From UBA1161 sp002311745 (GTDB lineage Bacteria; Planctomycetota; Phycisphaerae; Tepidisphaerales; Tepidisphaeraceae), in NCBI GenBank assembly GCA_050018415.1, contig JBEKAB010000002.1, positions 62,001 through 126,000 on the forward strand: a stretch of 64,000 bases of DNA, written 5' to 3'. Each line of letters starts with the position of its first letter. Positions within the stretch are counted from its first letter, which is position 1. The notes beneath the pieces were generated by a model that saw nothing but the letters and a program-made list of their open reading frames with translations, made no database searches and had not been told where the DNA came from. Positions 55,818 to 64,000 of the stretch are shown piece by piece. Made by a program: the position numbers and the translations under genes.

Positions 55818-58800
55818 ATCTTTCCGAGCCGTTCATTCGCCGGCCGGTCATGACCACGTTGCTGACCACGACGTGCGTTCTGTTCGGCTTCCTGGCGTAT
55901 CGCGCGCTGCCGGTGAACGATCTGCCGGCGGTGGATTACCCGGTGATCACCGTGCAGGTGAACTACCCCGGCGCCACGCCGGAGACGATGGCCGCCAACT
56001 GCGCCACGCCCCTGGAAAAACAATTCATGCAGATTCCCGGCCTGCTCGTGGTGACCAGCGCCAGCTCGCAGGGGCACACCGGCTTTACGCTGCAATTTGA
56101 CTTGTCCAAGAGTCTGGACGGCGCGGCGACGGACGTGCAGGCGGCGATCACGCAAGCCGGCGGCAGTCTCCCCGTCGACCTGCCTTCTCCGCCGACCTTT
56201 CAAAAGACCAATCCCAACGACCAGGCGATCATGTACATGGTCCTGGCCAGCAACTCGGTGACCGCCGGCGAGCTGTACAACTACGCCAGCACCCAGGTCG
56301 CCCAGCGCATCAGCATTCTCTCGGGCGTCTCGCGCGTGGACGTGTACGGCACCAAGTCGGCGGTGCGCATCAAGGCCGACCCTTCGGCCCTGGCGATCCG
56401 CGGCTTGACCATCGACGATCTGGCCACCGCGATCAAGGCCGGCACGGCCTATCAAGGCGCCGGGCAATTCGACGGCCCGCACCGCACCTTCCTGCTCCAG
56501 CCCCAGGGCCAGCTCTCCAACGCCGAGCAATACGGCAAGCTGATCGTCGCCATCCACAACAACGCCCCCGTGTATCTGCGCGACGTGGCCCAGGCCGTGG
56601 ACACGGTGCAGGACGAACGCGTCTCGATGCATTTCTGGTCGCGCGGCGTGCCGGTGCCGACGGCCAACGTGGTGCTGGCGACCTTCCGCCAGGCCGGCTC
56701 CAACGCCGTGGCGGTCGCCAAGAGTGTGCGCGATCTGCTTCCGGAAATTCGCCAGCAGCTTCCCACTTCCATGGCCCTGTATCCCGTCTACGACCGCTCG
56801 CAATCCATCGTCAACTCCGCGATGGACGTGCAGGTCACGCTGCTGATCGCCTTCGTGCTGGTGGTGCTGGTGATCTACGCGTTTCTGGGCCGCGCCACCG
56901 ACACCATGATCCCCGTCGTCGCCATGCCCCTGTCGCTGCTGGTCACGGTCATCGTCATGTACGTCCTGGGCTACAGCCTGGACAACCTGTCGCTGATGGC
57001 GTTGACGCTGGCCATCGGGTTTTTGGTGGATGACGCGATCGTGTTTGTGGAGAACACCGTCAGCCGCATGGAGCACGGCGAAAGCGCCCTCGAGGCGTCG
57101 CTGCACAGCGCCAAGCAGATCAGCTTCACGATTCTGTCGATGACGATTTCGCTGGCTTCGGTGTTCGTGCCCCTGGTCTTCATGCCCGCCCTGGTGGGCC
57201 GGATTTTCCGCGAGTTTGCCGTGACGATCATCGTGGCCATCTTCGCCTCGGGGATCATCTCCCTGACCCTGACGCCGATGATGTGCTCGCGCATGCTGGC
57301 CCGCCGCGGCAAGGGACAGAAAAAGACCCTCATGGAGCGCATCGCCCGCGCCGTCGTCGACCGCGTCCTGCTGTTTTACAGCCGCTCGCTCTGGTGGTTC
57401 TTGAGACACCGCTGGGTCTCGGCGTGCATCTGGTTCATCACCCTGATCGGGACGATCTGGCTGCTGGTCAAGGTTCCCAAGTCATTCTTGCCCATCGGCG
57501 ACAGCAGCTTCATCCGCGGCGTGCTGATCGCGCAGGAAGGCGCTTCGCCCGAGCAGATGCACAAGTACCAGAACCAGTTGGACGAGATTCTGCATGCCAA
57601 TCCGGCGGTGCAAACGACCGCCACCCTGACCGGTATTTCGCAGTTCCTGGCTGGCAACCAGGGGTTTGTGCTGGCGTTCCTGAACCCGCCGGACCAGCGC
57701 CCGCGGATCGCCTCCGTCGCCGCTAAACTCATGAGCGATGGCCGCCGCATCGTCAACGCCCTGTTGGTCTTGCAGCCCTCGCCGGTGTTGCAGATCAATA
57801 CGGGGGCCACCGCGAACAATCTTGGCAAGTTCGCCTACGCCTTGTCCGGCATCAATCCCCGGCAAGTCAATGCGGCCGCCCTGGCCCTGCAGGCGAAGAT
57901 GGGGCAATTCAAATATCACGGCATTCCCGGCTTCGCGACGATCCAGTCCGATCTTTACGTCCACACGCCCAGCCTGGAGATCGAAATGCGCCGCGACGCC
58001 GCCTCGACCTACGGCATCTCGGCCACCGCCATCGAAAACGCCATTCGCCAGGCGTATTCCCAGAACTACGTTTACCTCATCAAGAAGCCGGAGGATCAGT
58101 TCCAGGTGATTCTGGAAGCCGCCGATGCCGATCGTTCGGTGCCCGGCGATCTGTCGCTCCTGTACGTGCGCACCGACGACGGCACTCGCCTGGTACCCCT
58201 GTCGGCCGTCGCCACCTGGCGCGAAATCCTGGGCCCCCAGATCGTCAACCACATCAACCAGTTTTCCTCGGTGACCCTCTTTTTCAACCTGGACCCGCGG
58301 GTGCCGATCGGCGCCGCAACGGATTTCATCGACAACGCCGCCAAGCAGATCGTCCCTCCGGGCATTCGCGGCAACCTCCAGGGCGAGGCCAAGGATTTCG
58401 CCGACACCATTCACGTCCTGTCGATCCTGATGGTCCTGGCCGTCTTTGTGATGTACGTGATCCTGGGCATTCTTTACGAAAGCTACGTGCATCCGATTAC
58501 CGTGCTGTCGGCTCTGCCGGTGGCGATGGCGGGGGGCTTGGCGACGCTGTATTTCGGCGGAATGGTCTTACCGGGCGTCGACGCATCGCTCTACGCGTTC
58601 ATCGGCCTGTTCATGCTCATGGGCATCGTGAAGAAGAACGGCATCATGATGATCGACTTTGCCTTGCAGCGCATGGCCCAGGGCCAGGCCAGCGTCGATG
58701 CCATCCATGACGCCAGCATGAACCGCTTCCGCCCGATCATCATGACGACGCTGGCGGCCCTGATGGGCGCGGTGGCGATCGCCGCGGGCTACGGCGCCGA

Positions 58801-59068
58801 CGGCGCTTCGCGGCGCCCGCTGGGCCTGGTCATCGTCGGCGGTCTGATCGTCTCTCAATTCATCACCTTGTACGTCACCCCCGTGGTTTACATGTACCTG
58901 GAGCAATTCCAGGAAAAGGTGCTGGACCGCACCACGTTCTTCCATTCCGTGCGGCCAATGTCCGCCAGCGACATCGCCGTGGTCGGCCACGACGTCGAAG
59001 GCCCCGACGGCAACGGCGCCGAGCCGGCCGACACCGAGCGGCCGGTCTCGCAACCGGCCGGCCGATAA
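55814..59068 (+). CDS. RND multidrug efflux permease (HAE1-like)
   Basis: Proton-driven pump of 1084 residues with the AcrB/MdtB layout: 12 membrane helices and two large periplasmic loops. TM4 has the Asp pair GFLVDDAIVFVEN and TM10 has the Lys in GIVKKNGIMMID, both of the proton relay. Starts with the conserved FIRRPVMTTLLTTTC. Substrates cannot be told. No outer-membrane TolC gene adjoins the pair. Confidence 0.93.
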   Translation: MNLSEPFIRRPVMTTLLTTTCVLFGFLAYRALPVNDLPAVDYPVITVQVNYPGATPETMAANCATPLEKQFMQIPGLLVVTSASSQGHTGFTLQFDLSKSLDGAATDVQAAITQAGGSLPVDLPSPPTFQKTNPNDQAIMYMVLASNSVTAGELYNYASTQVAQRISILSGVSRVDVYGTKSAVRIKADPSALAIRGLTIDDLATAIKAGTAYQGAGQFDGPHRTFLLQPQGQLSNAEQYGKLIVAIHNNAPVYLRDVAQAVDTVQDERVSMHFWSRGVPVPTANVVLATFRQAGSNAVAVAKSVRDLLPEIRQQLPTSMALYPVYDRSQSIVNSAMDVQVTLLIAFVLVVLVIYAFLGRATDTMIPVVAMPLSLLVTVIVMYVLGYSLDNLSLMALTLAIGFLVDDAIVFVENTVSRMEHGESALEASLHSAKQISFTILSMTISLASVFVPLVFMPALVGRIFREFAVTIIVAIFASGIISLTLTPMMCSRMLARRGKGQKKTLMERIARAVVDRVLLFYSRSLWWFLRHRWVSACIWFITLIGTIWLLVKVPKSFLPIGDSSFIRGVLIAQEGASPEQMHKYQNQLDEILHANPAVQTTATLTGISQFLAGNQGFVLAFLNPPDQRPRIASVAAKLMSDGRRIVNALLVLQPSPVLQINTGATANNLGKFAYALSGINPRQVNAAALALQAKMGQFKYHGIPGFATIQSDLYVHTPSLEIEMRRDAASTYGISATAIENAIRQAYSQNYVYLIKKPEDQFQVILEAADADRSVPGDLSLLYVRTDDGTRLVPLSAVATWREILGPQIVNHINQFSSVTLFFNLDPRVPIGAATDFIDNAAKQIVPPGIRGNLQGEAKDFADTIHVLSILMVLAVFVMYVILGILYESYVHPITVLSALPVAMAGGLATLYFGGMVLPGVDASLYAFIGLFMLMGIVKKNGIMMIDFALQRMAQGQASVDAIHDASMNRFRPIIMTTLAALMGAVAIAAGYGADGASRRPLGLVIVGGLIVSQFITLYVTPVVYMYLEQFQEKVLDRTTFFHSVRPMSASDIAVVGHDVEGPDGNGAEPADTERPVSQPAGR

Positions 59069-59082
59069 CTCTTGGCTGGCAT

Positions 59083-59111
59083 TGAACCTCGGCCGGGGGA
59101 ATAATCGTTCT
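59083..59111 (+). promoter_or_regulatory. Candidate ECF-type promoter of the sigma gene
   Basis: TGAACC (59083-59088) and CGTTCT (59106-59111), 17 bases apart, resemble the AAC/CGTT elements of ECF-sigma promoters. ATG 59117 is five bases beyond. It suggests autoregulation. Confidence 0.5.
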
Positions 59112-59116
59112 GACTC

Positions 59117-59668
59117 ATGAGAGTGGATACCGCCACGCGACGGTTCTATGCGGAAATCTGGCCGCAAGCCCCGATGGTCCTGCGCGTGGCCAAGATTCTG
59201 GTCAAGGATTCGGCCGAGGCCGAGGACCTGGCCCAGGAAACGCTTCTGAAGGCGTTTCGCTTCATCGACGGGCTGGAAGCCGGCAGCGAGGTCCGCAAGT
59301 GGCTGCTGGCGATCCTGCGTAACACGCGTACCGACCGCCTGCGAGCCGCCGGACGCCAGGTGCCTCAGACCGGCCTGGAGGGCCTGGACGAGCAGTTGCC
59401 CGATTCGCGGCCGCCGGAGGCGGCCGAATCGGCCGATCCGCGGGAAATCCTGGAGGCGTTTTCCGATCAGCAGATGATCGACGCGCTTGGGGCTCTGCCC
59501 GAGGAGATCCGCTGGACGCTGCTGCTGGTGGATGTGCAGGGGCTGGATCACGCGGTGGCGGCGGCGGTGCTGGACGTGCCCGTGGGCACCATCAAATCGC
59601 GCGCCCACCGCGGCCGCGCCATGTTGCGGCAGGTCTTGCAGCCATCGCGCAGGGAGTCGCAGGTATGA
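59117..59668 (+). CDS. ECF-family RNA polymerase sigma factor
   Basis: 183 residues with region 2 (AEAEDLAQETLLKAFRFIDGL, the helix contacting -10) and region 4 (LGALPEEIRWTLLLVDVQGL, then AAAVLDVPVGTIKSRAHRGR). Its stop overlaps the next start (ATGA). The following gene encodes a membrane protein that is its likely anti-sigma. Confidence 0.9.
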   Translation: MRVDTATRRFYAEIWPQAPMVLRVAKILVKDSAEAEDLAQETLLKAFRFIDGLEAGSEVRKWLLAILRNTRTDRLRAAGRQVPQTGLEGLDEQLPDSRPPEAAESADPREILEAFSDQQMIDALGALPEEIRWTLLLVDVQGLDHAVAAAVLDVPVGTIKSRAHRGRAMLRQVLQPSRRESQV

Positions 59669-60345
59669 ACCAAGACAACCCCCCCATTTCGCCGCAGGAT
59701 GCCGCCTGGGATGATGCGGTCACGACGCGCCTCGCCCGTCTGCGCTCCATGCCCGTGGATGCCGGCCGCTTGCAGGCCGCCATTGGGCGGCAGATTCCAC
59801 GCCTGCCGGCGCGTCGCTTGTGGATCGGACCGATGCGCGCGGCGGTGGCGGCGGCGGGCTTGGTCATCCTGGGTCTCTTGATCGTCTTGATCGTCAATTC
59901 CTCCGGCACCCCGGTCATGGCCGCTTCGCAGATCGCGCAGTTGCATGAGGACCTTGTTTCCGGCCGCGTGCACTCCGTCCATGTCGATTCGATTGACGCC
60001 GCACGCAAAGCCCTGGCCGAGCAGGTCGCGGGGGCCGTTGCGCTGCCCGACGTGCCGAACGATCACGTGATGGCCTGCTGCATGAAATCGGTCAAGGGCC
60101 GGCAGATGGCGTGCGTGCTTTTGGACAAGGGCGGCACCCCGGTCACCATGACCGTCGCCAGCGCCGCCGACATGCGCCCGCCCGATGCGCCCAAGGTCGT
60201 TCGCGACGGCGCCACCTATTACGTCCAGTCCATCCGTGATCTGAACATGGTCGTCACCCAGCGCCAGGGGCAATGGGTTTGTCTGATCGGCAAGCTGACT
60301 GCCGAGCAACTCATGGACGCCGCCAGCCAACTGCATTTCCAATAA
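59665..60345 (+). CDS. Probable membrane anti-sigma factor
   Basis: 226 residues with one membrane helix (AAVAAAGLVILGLLIVLIV, about residues 53-75), a cytoplasmic N-terminal part of about 50 residues, and an extracytoplasmic domain. The latter has cysteines in MACCMKSVKGRQMACVLL and a later QWVCLIG. Coupling to the ECF gene and the topology support the role. No zinc anti-sigma HXXXCXXC motif is seen, so its N-terminal domain is of another type. Cysteines may sense redox or metal. Confidence 0.75.
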   Translation: MNQDNPPISPQDAAWDDAVTTRLARLRSMPVDAGRLQAAIGRQIPRLPARRLWIGPMRAAVAAAGLVILGLLIVLIVNSSGTPVMAASQIAQLHEDLVSGRVHSVHVDSIDAARKALAEQVAGAVALPDVPNDHVMACCMKSVKGRQMACVLLDKGGTPVTMTVASAADMRPPDAPKVVRDGATYYVQSIRDLNMVVTQRQGQWVCLIGKLTAEQLMDAASQLHFQ

Positions 60346-60425
60346 CATCTCGTTTTTTCGTCCACTGCCGAGCGTTATCCGTCCTTGTGTCACGGGCTTG
60401 CGCAGAAGTGGAAATCGCCGCGACG

Positions 60426-60454
60426 TTGAGGTGTAATGGGGGCTCCGGTAGTAT
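60426..60454 (+). promoter_or_regulatory. Candidate porin promoter
   Basis: TTGAGG (60426-60431) and TAGTAT (60449-60454) are 17 bases apart, giving a leader of about 50 bases before ATG 60511. Confidence 0.45.
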
Positions 60455-60510
60455 GAGCCCATGTTGCCGGTTGGAACTGGGACCGGCGTTTTTGAAGGGA
60501 CGGAGCAAAC

Positions 60511-61839
60511 ATGAAATTTCGCAAAGGTCTGGTCGGCGTGGCGGCGGCCATGCTGGTCCTGGGGGGCGCGGCGCAGGCGCAGGAAATAGGGGGCCCCGAA
60601 AATCCGGAACTGACGCAGCCGGGTGAAGCGCCGCCGCCGGCCGAAACACCTGCGGCCGCTCCCCCCCAGCGCGCTGCGATCATGAACTTGCTGGACCGCG
60701 CCAACGTCGCCGGTCCTCTTGACCGCGCGGGATTGAACCTCTACGGCTACGCTGAAGTCGGCTATCTTTACGACTTCACCGCGCCCAGTAATTTGACTCC
60801 CCCCAAGACCGCGCCCGGCGATTTCATTTTCTTCCCCGGTCCGTACAAAAATGAGCTTTTCATCGATCAGGTGAACCTGACCCTCGAGCGGGCCATCAAT
60901 CCCAACGGCGACAACTTCGACTTCGGTTTCAAGATTGCCGGCTCCTTCGGCCGCGACGCGTTCTTCACCCACTCCAACGGCGTGCTCGACCAGGACAACA
61001 AGGCCGGCGGCGTCAGCGGCAACGATGAGCAGTTCGACATCCCCGAAGCCTACTTCACCGTCAATTTGCCCGTCGGAAGCGGGCTGCTGATCGAGGCCGG
61101 CAAGTTCGCCGACCTGCTGGGCGTGGAAAAGATCAACCCCACCGGCAACGCGCTGTACTCCCACAGCTACCAGTTCAGCTACGCCCTGCCGTTCACGCAG
61201 ACCGGCGTTTTGGCCAAGTACAAGCTCACCAGCGAAACCAATCCGGACGAATGGACCACCTTCATGGCCGGCATCACCCGCGGCTGGAACCAAACCCTTT
61301 ACGATGACAACGGCGTGCCCGACGGCCTCTTGCAGTTCAGCCACCATGCCGGCAGCATTACCTGGACGGCTGATCTCCTTTTCGGCCCCGAAGGCTATCT
61401 GCCCTATGGCCCTTCGGATAATCACGACATGTGGGTCACGGCCGATGCCATCGTTTCCTGGCAGGTTTCGGACGAGTTGAACCTGACCTTCGACGGCCTG
61501 GTGGGCAATTCCGCCCGCCCGACCCCCCTAACGGGTGCCACCACCTGGGCGGGCATCGCCGGCTATGCCGACTACGTCCTGGGCAAGCACGTGACGTTGA
61601 ACGGTCGGCTGGAGTACTACCACGATGGCCACGGCGTCACGACCGGCATCGGCGGCACCGACCTGAATTACTACGAGGCCACCGCCGGTGTGTCGATCAC
61701 CCCTCTGCCGGATAATCAGTGGCTGCGGACCTTGGTCCTTCGGCCGGAAGTCCGCCTTGACTGGGCCGACCAGGGCGTCATCGACGGCAGCCGATTCAGC
61801 CAACTGACGGCGGCGGTCGACCTGTACTGGAAATTCTAA
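60511..61839 (+). CDS. Outer-membrane beta-barrel porin, BBP2-like
   Basis: 442 residues with a signal peptide (GLVGVAAAMLVLGGAAQAQ, cleavage likely after AQA), a Pro/Ala-rich spacer, and a barrel of alternating strands (LNLYGYAEVGYLYDFT, KNELFIDQVNLTLER, EAYFTVNLPVGSGLLIEAGKF), ending in an aromatic residue (YWKF). Such proteins transport small solutes or act as carbonate/OmpL-like porins. Substrate is unknown. Confidence 0.85.
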   Translation: MKFRKGLVGVAAAMLVLGGAAQAQEIGGPENPELTQPGEAPPPAETPAAAPPQRAAIMNLLDRANVAGPLDRAGLNLYGYAEVGYLYDFTAPSNLTPPKTAPGDFIFFPGPYKNELFIDQVNLTLERAINPNGDNFDFGFKIAGSFGRDAFFTHSNGVLDQDNKAGGVSGNDEQFDIPEAYFTVNLPVGSGLLIEAGKFADLLGVEKINPTGNALYSHSYQFSYALPFTQTGVLAKYKLTSETNPDEWTTFMAGITRGWNQTLYDDNGVPDGLLQFSHHAGSITWTADLLFGPEGYLPYGPSDNHDMWVTADAIVSWQVSDELNLTFDGLVGNSARPTPLTGATTWAGIAGYADYVLGKHVTLNGRLEYYHDGHGVTTGIGGTDLNYYEATAGVSITPLPDNQWLRTLVLRPEVRLDWADQGVIDGSRFSQLTAAVDLYWKF

Positions 61840-62162
61840 ACCGTTGTATCAACGCCCCTTGCTCTATTTTCCGCGGTTGCCTGCAGGCCCCCCGCGGCCA
61901 TGTGCAAGGGTCGGAATTCTGTTGGATTGCAAAACGGCAACGGTTAGGATATTTGACGGGAGTATAAGCCGCTCGTTTTGAGGAGGCGCTGTGGCCAGAG
62001 TTGTGCGCGCTGCAGTGGGGAACGAGCGACGGTCGGCTCGCATGACCCAGCTTTTTTCGCCGCGAATTTATCGCATGATCCAACGGCGGTGCTCGCCTAT
62101 GCGCGTGTAGAGCCGAAGCCGCGCGATCCGTCCCGCCGGGCGATCAACCAGCAAGGTGTCTT
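61840..62162. other. 323-base spacer before the S53-like gene
   Basis: No gene is seen. A promoter-like pair TTGCAA (61927-61932) and TATTTG (61950-61955) is 17 bases apart. A site AAGGTG is six bases upstream of ATG 62163. No clear terminator follows the porin. Confidence 0.5.
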
Positions 62163-64000
62163 ATGACCAGCAAACGTCTGATGTTGAAGGCAGCCAAGCG
62201 TCGTGCCCAAATTCTCCGCCACGCCAGCCGCGTGGTAATGGAAGCCCTGGAGAACCGAATCCTGCTGTCCACCACCCTGCCCAATCCTGTGGTGCCCATC
62301 ACGCTGCCGATTGAGACGCTGCCTTTGCAGCCCGTCACGGGAACGCCCCTGACCCTTTCGCCGGAGATGATCGACCATGCCTTTGGCTTTGGCAGCATCG
62401 GCTTCCAGGATGCCGCCGGCAACATCGTCCGCGGCGACGGCACCGGGCAGACCATCGCCATCGTCGAGCCTTTTGGCAGCTCGACCATCGAAAGCGACTT
62501 GGAAGCATTCGACGCCGAGCCCTTCGGCAACCCAAGCTGGAGCATCAGCAACAACGACGGAACCGGCCATTTCTGCCTGACCATCCGGCCTCTGGGCGGT
62601 GCCGGCGTCACGCCCGCGCCGATCGTCATTTCGGGGGCGCCGACCGATACGATGGACTGGGCCGCGGCGGAAACGTCCCTGGATGTGGAATGGATCCATG
62701 CCGTCGCCCCCGGCGCCCACATTCTGCTCGTGGAAGCCCCCTCCACCAATATGCTGGACCTCCTGGACTCGGTCGTCTATGCCGCGTCGCAACCGGGCGT
62801 CTCCACCGTTTGCATGACCTGGGGAACGGACCTCACCGGCAATACCTTCACCCCGCCCGCCACCGGCACCGCCCCCTTCCCCGCACCGGCGTGGCTGCTC
62901 GACGGCTTCATGGTCACTCCCGCGGGCCACCAGGGAGTGACGTTCCTGGCCTCTTCCGGTGATGACGGAAACCAGCAATATCCGGCCGCTTCGTACGACG
63001 TTCTTTCCGTCGGTGGATCCACCCTTTCGTTCGGCATCGACGGAACCGACCTGGGCGGAGTTCCCTGGAACGAAACCTTCAACGTCAACGGCGTTCCCGT
63101 CACAGAGTCCACCGGTGGAGGCGCAGATGGGCTGTACACGGACCACCACAATTTTCCGATGGTCGTACTGAACTCGGACCCGGCGGACGGCGTCTGGATA
63201 TATGATTCCAACCCGGTCCCCAGCTCGGTCCCCGGCGCCGCGAACAACGCCAACGCCCCTTGGTACGTCGTTGGCGGCACCGAATTCGCCTGCGCCGCCT
63301 GGTCGGGACTTATCTCCATTATCGACCAGGGCATCCAGCTTCGGGGCGGTGATTCGCTGGCCGACGGCGAGGCAATCGATGAGATCTTGTATTTGGGCGA
63401 GCTAAACACCAATGACTTCCCCCCAATGTTCTATGGCGGCACTTTGCCCACGTTTCCGCTTTGGCCCACGGGCGCGCCCCCCAACGGCGGGCCCACCATA
63501 GCTAACCTTTTCAAAAATATTCCGACCAACGGTAACACGGGTGTGGGCGTGCCTATCACGTTGAATCTCGTCAGCGACATGGTGGACAATTCGTTGGGCT
63601 TCGGCGCCGGAGGAGTGGTGCAACTGAACAGCGCTACGGGTGTAACCGTCCTCGACACCGACTTCACCAACAGGCTCGTCTTCACGCAGCAGCCCACCGA
63701 CGTCACTGCCGGCGTACCCATGCAGCCGGTTAAGGTCGAAATTGAGGACGCCGGCGGCAACAATACCCTCTCGGACGCCAGCGTCACTCTCCAGATCAGC
63801 GCTCTCAGCTCCTCCGGCTCCGCAACGCTCTTGGGAACTACCTCCCTCCCGGCCGCGAACGGCGTTGCGACCTTCAGCGACCTCAGCATCGATAAGGCCA
63901 CCAAGCCCGGCTTTACTTACGAATTGAAAGCCACGTCTTTCGAAACCCTGCCGGCCGACTCTTCGGATTTCACCGTCAGCGCCGCCACGGCCACCGCCTC
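62163..64000 (+). CDS. S53 (sedolisin) family protein with substituted nucleophile position (3' end outside window)
   Basis: 612 codons are present and the gene runs off the right edge. The N-terminus has a basic start and MEALENRILLS, the LEPR-type anchor/signal found on exported Planctomycetota proteins. The S53 Glu and Asp are kept in AETSLDVEWIHAVAPGAH, and the oxyanion Asp is present in FLASSGDDGNQQYPA. At the nucleophile position the usual GGTS reads GGTEFACAAWSG, with Glu in place of Ser. From about residue 500 an Ig-like or Big-like beta domain begins (LVFTQQPTDVTAGVP). It is probably a secreted or surface protein without ordinary peptidase activity. Confidence 0.85.
   Translation, partial: MTSKRLMLKAAKRRAQILRHASRVVMEALENRILLSTTLPNPVVPITLPIETLPLQPVTGTPLTLSPEMIDHAFGFGSIGFQDAAGNIVRGDGTGQTIAIVEPFGSSTIESDLEAFDAEPFGNPSWSISNNDGTGHFCLTIRPLGGAGVTPAPIVISGAPTDTMDWAAAETSLDVEWIHAVAPGAHILLVEAPSTNMLDLLDSVVYAASQPGVSTVCMTWGTDLTGNTFTPPATGTAPFPAPAWLLDGFMVTPAGHQGVTFLASSGDDGNQQYPAASYDVLSVGGSTLSFGIDGTDLGGVPWNETFNVNGVPVTESTGGGADGLYTDHHNFPMVVLNSDPADGVWIYDSNPVPSSVPGAANNANAPWYVVGGTEFACAAWSGLISIIDQGIQLRGGDSLADGEAIDEILYLGELNTNDFPPMFYGGTLPTFPLWPTGAPPNGGPTIANLFKNIPTNGNTGVGVPITLNLVSDMVDNSLGFGAGGVVQLNSATGVTVLDTDFTNRLVFTQQPTDVTAGVPMQPVKVEIEDAGGNNTLSDASVTLQISALSSSGSATLLGTTSLPAANGVATFSDLSIDKATKPGFTYELKATSFETLPADSSDFTVSAATATA

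Noticed and set aside
55298..57409. Long minus-strand frame opposite the RND pump
   Set aside because: Low-complexity, His/Gly/Asp-rich translation without motifs. The plus strand encodes a complete RND permease.

Overview
The window is high-GC bacterial DNA with densely packed genes on both strands. It fits the Planctomycetota, most likely a Phycisphaerae-type lineage. The reasons are the 'EALENRILLS' anchor on the exported S53-peptidase-like protein, the futalosine-pathway enzyme MqnC, a secretin and PilB/PilT ATPases far from their pilin genes, many small lipoproteins, a BBP2-like porin, and an unusual sigma factor with a long N-terminal extension. The taxonomy is inferred from gene style, since no rRNA is present.

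Layout: 1-3.3 kb (minus) leuD, a VOC protein, coaE and the 5' part of rho. 3.5-6.4 kb (minus) methyltransferase, GT4 glycosyltransferase and plsC, ended by an intrinsic terminator. 6.4-11.6 kb (plus) metH, a Nudix-like gene and a suhB-like gene, overlapping end to end. 11.7-15.9 kb (plus) part of complex I (nuoG, a lipoprotein gene, nuoH, nuoI). 16-17 kb a Trp/Tyr/Gly-rich lipoprotein, a small conserved protein and a relic-like spacer. 17.2-24.5 kb a giant TPR/coiled-coil secretin and two GT-C membrane proteins. 24.6-28 kb guaB, two lipoproteins and a PfkB kinase. 28-33.7 kb (minus) a basic exported protein, then a run of three secretion ATPases (PilB-like, PilT, PilB-like). 33.7-34.6 kb about 970 bases without genes. 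34.6-36.7 kb an AMMECR1-family gene and mqnC.

36.8-48.7 kb is the accessory part. It holds an MNT gene beside a truncated HEPN gene, three copies of a ~60 bp repeat, a fragment resembling the start of mqnC, a GT2 gene, the unusual sigma factor, two LuxR-type regulators, an adenylate kinase fused to an unknown domain, an acyl-CoA ligase, a SPOR lipoprotein, a RibD-C reductase, and a small AT-richer insert carrying a pseudopilin-like lipoprotein between the gcvP 3' end and a decayed second gcvP 3' end. 48.7-53.1 kb (minus) is the glycine cleavage operon gcvT-gcvH-gcvP. 53.2-59.1 kb (plus) holds an aldehyde dehydrogenase and an RND efflux pair. 59.1-61.8 kb holds an ECF sigma/anti-sigma pair and a porin. 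The window ends inside an S53-like gene.

The genes combine one-carbon metabolism (MetH, GcvTHP), respiration and menaquinone synthesis (Nuo, MqnC) and envelope functions (secretin, PilB/PilT, RND, porin, lipoproteins, glycosyltransferases). The main oddities are promoter-like boxes abutting start codons at several operon heads (possible leaderless mRNAs), an S53-like protein whose nucleophile serine position reads Glu, several domain insertions or fusions (Adk, MqnC, NuoH, IMPDH, PilB), and the insert flanked by gcvP ends. No tRNA, rRNA, CRISPR array or intact insertion sequence was recognised.
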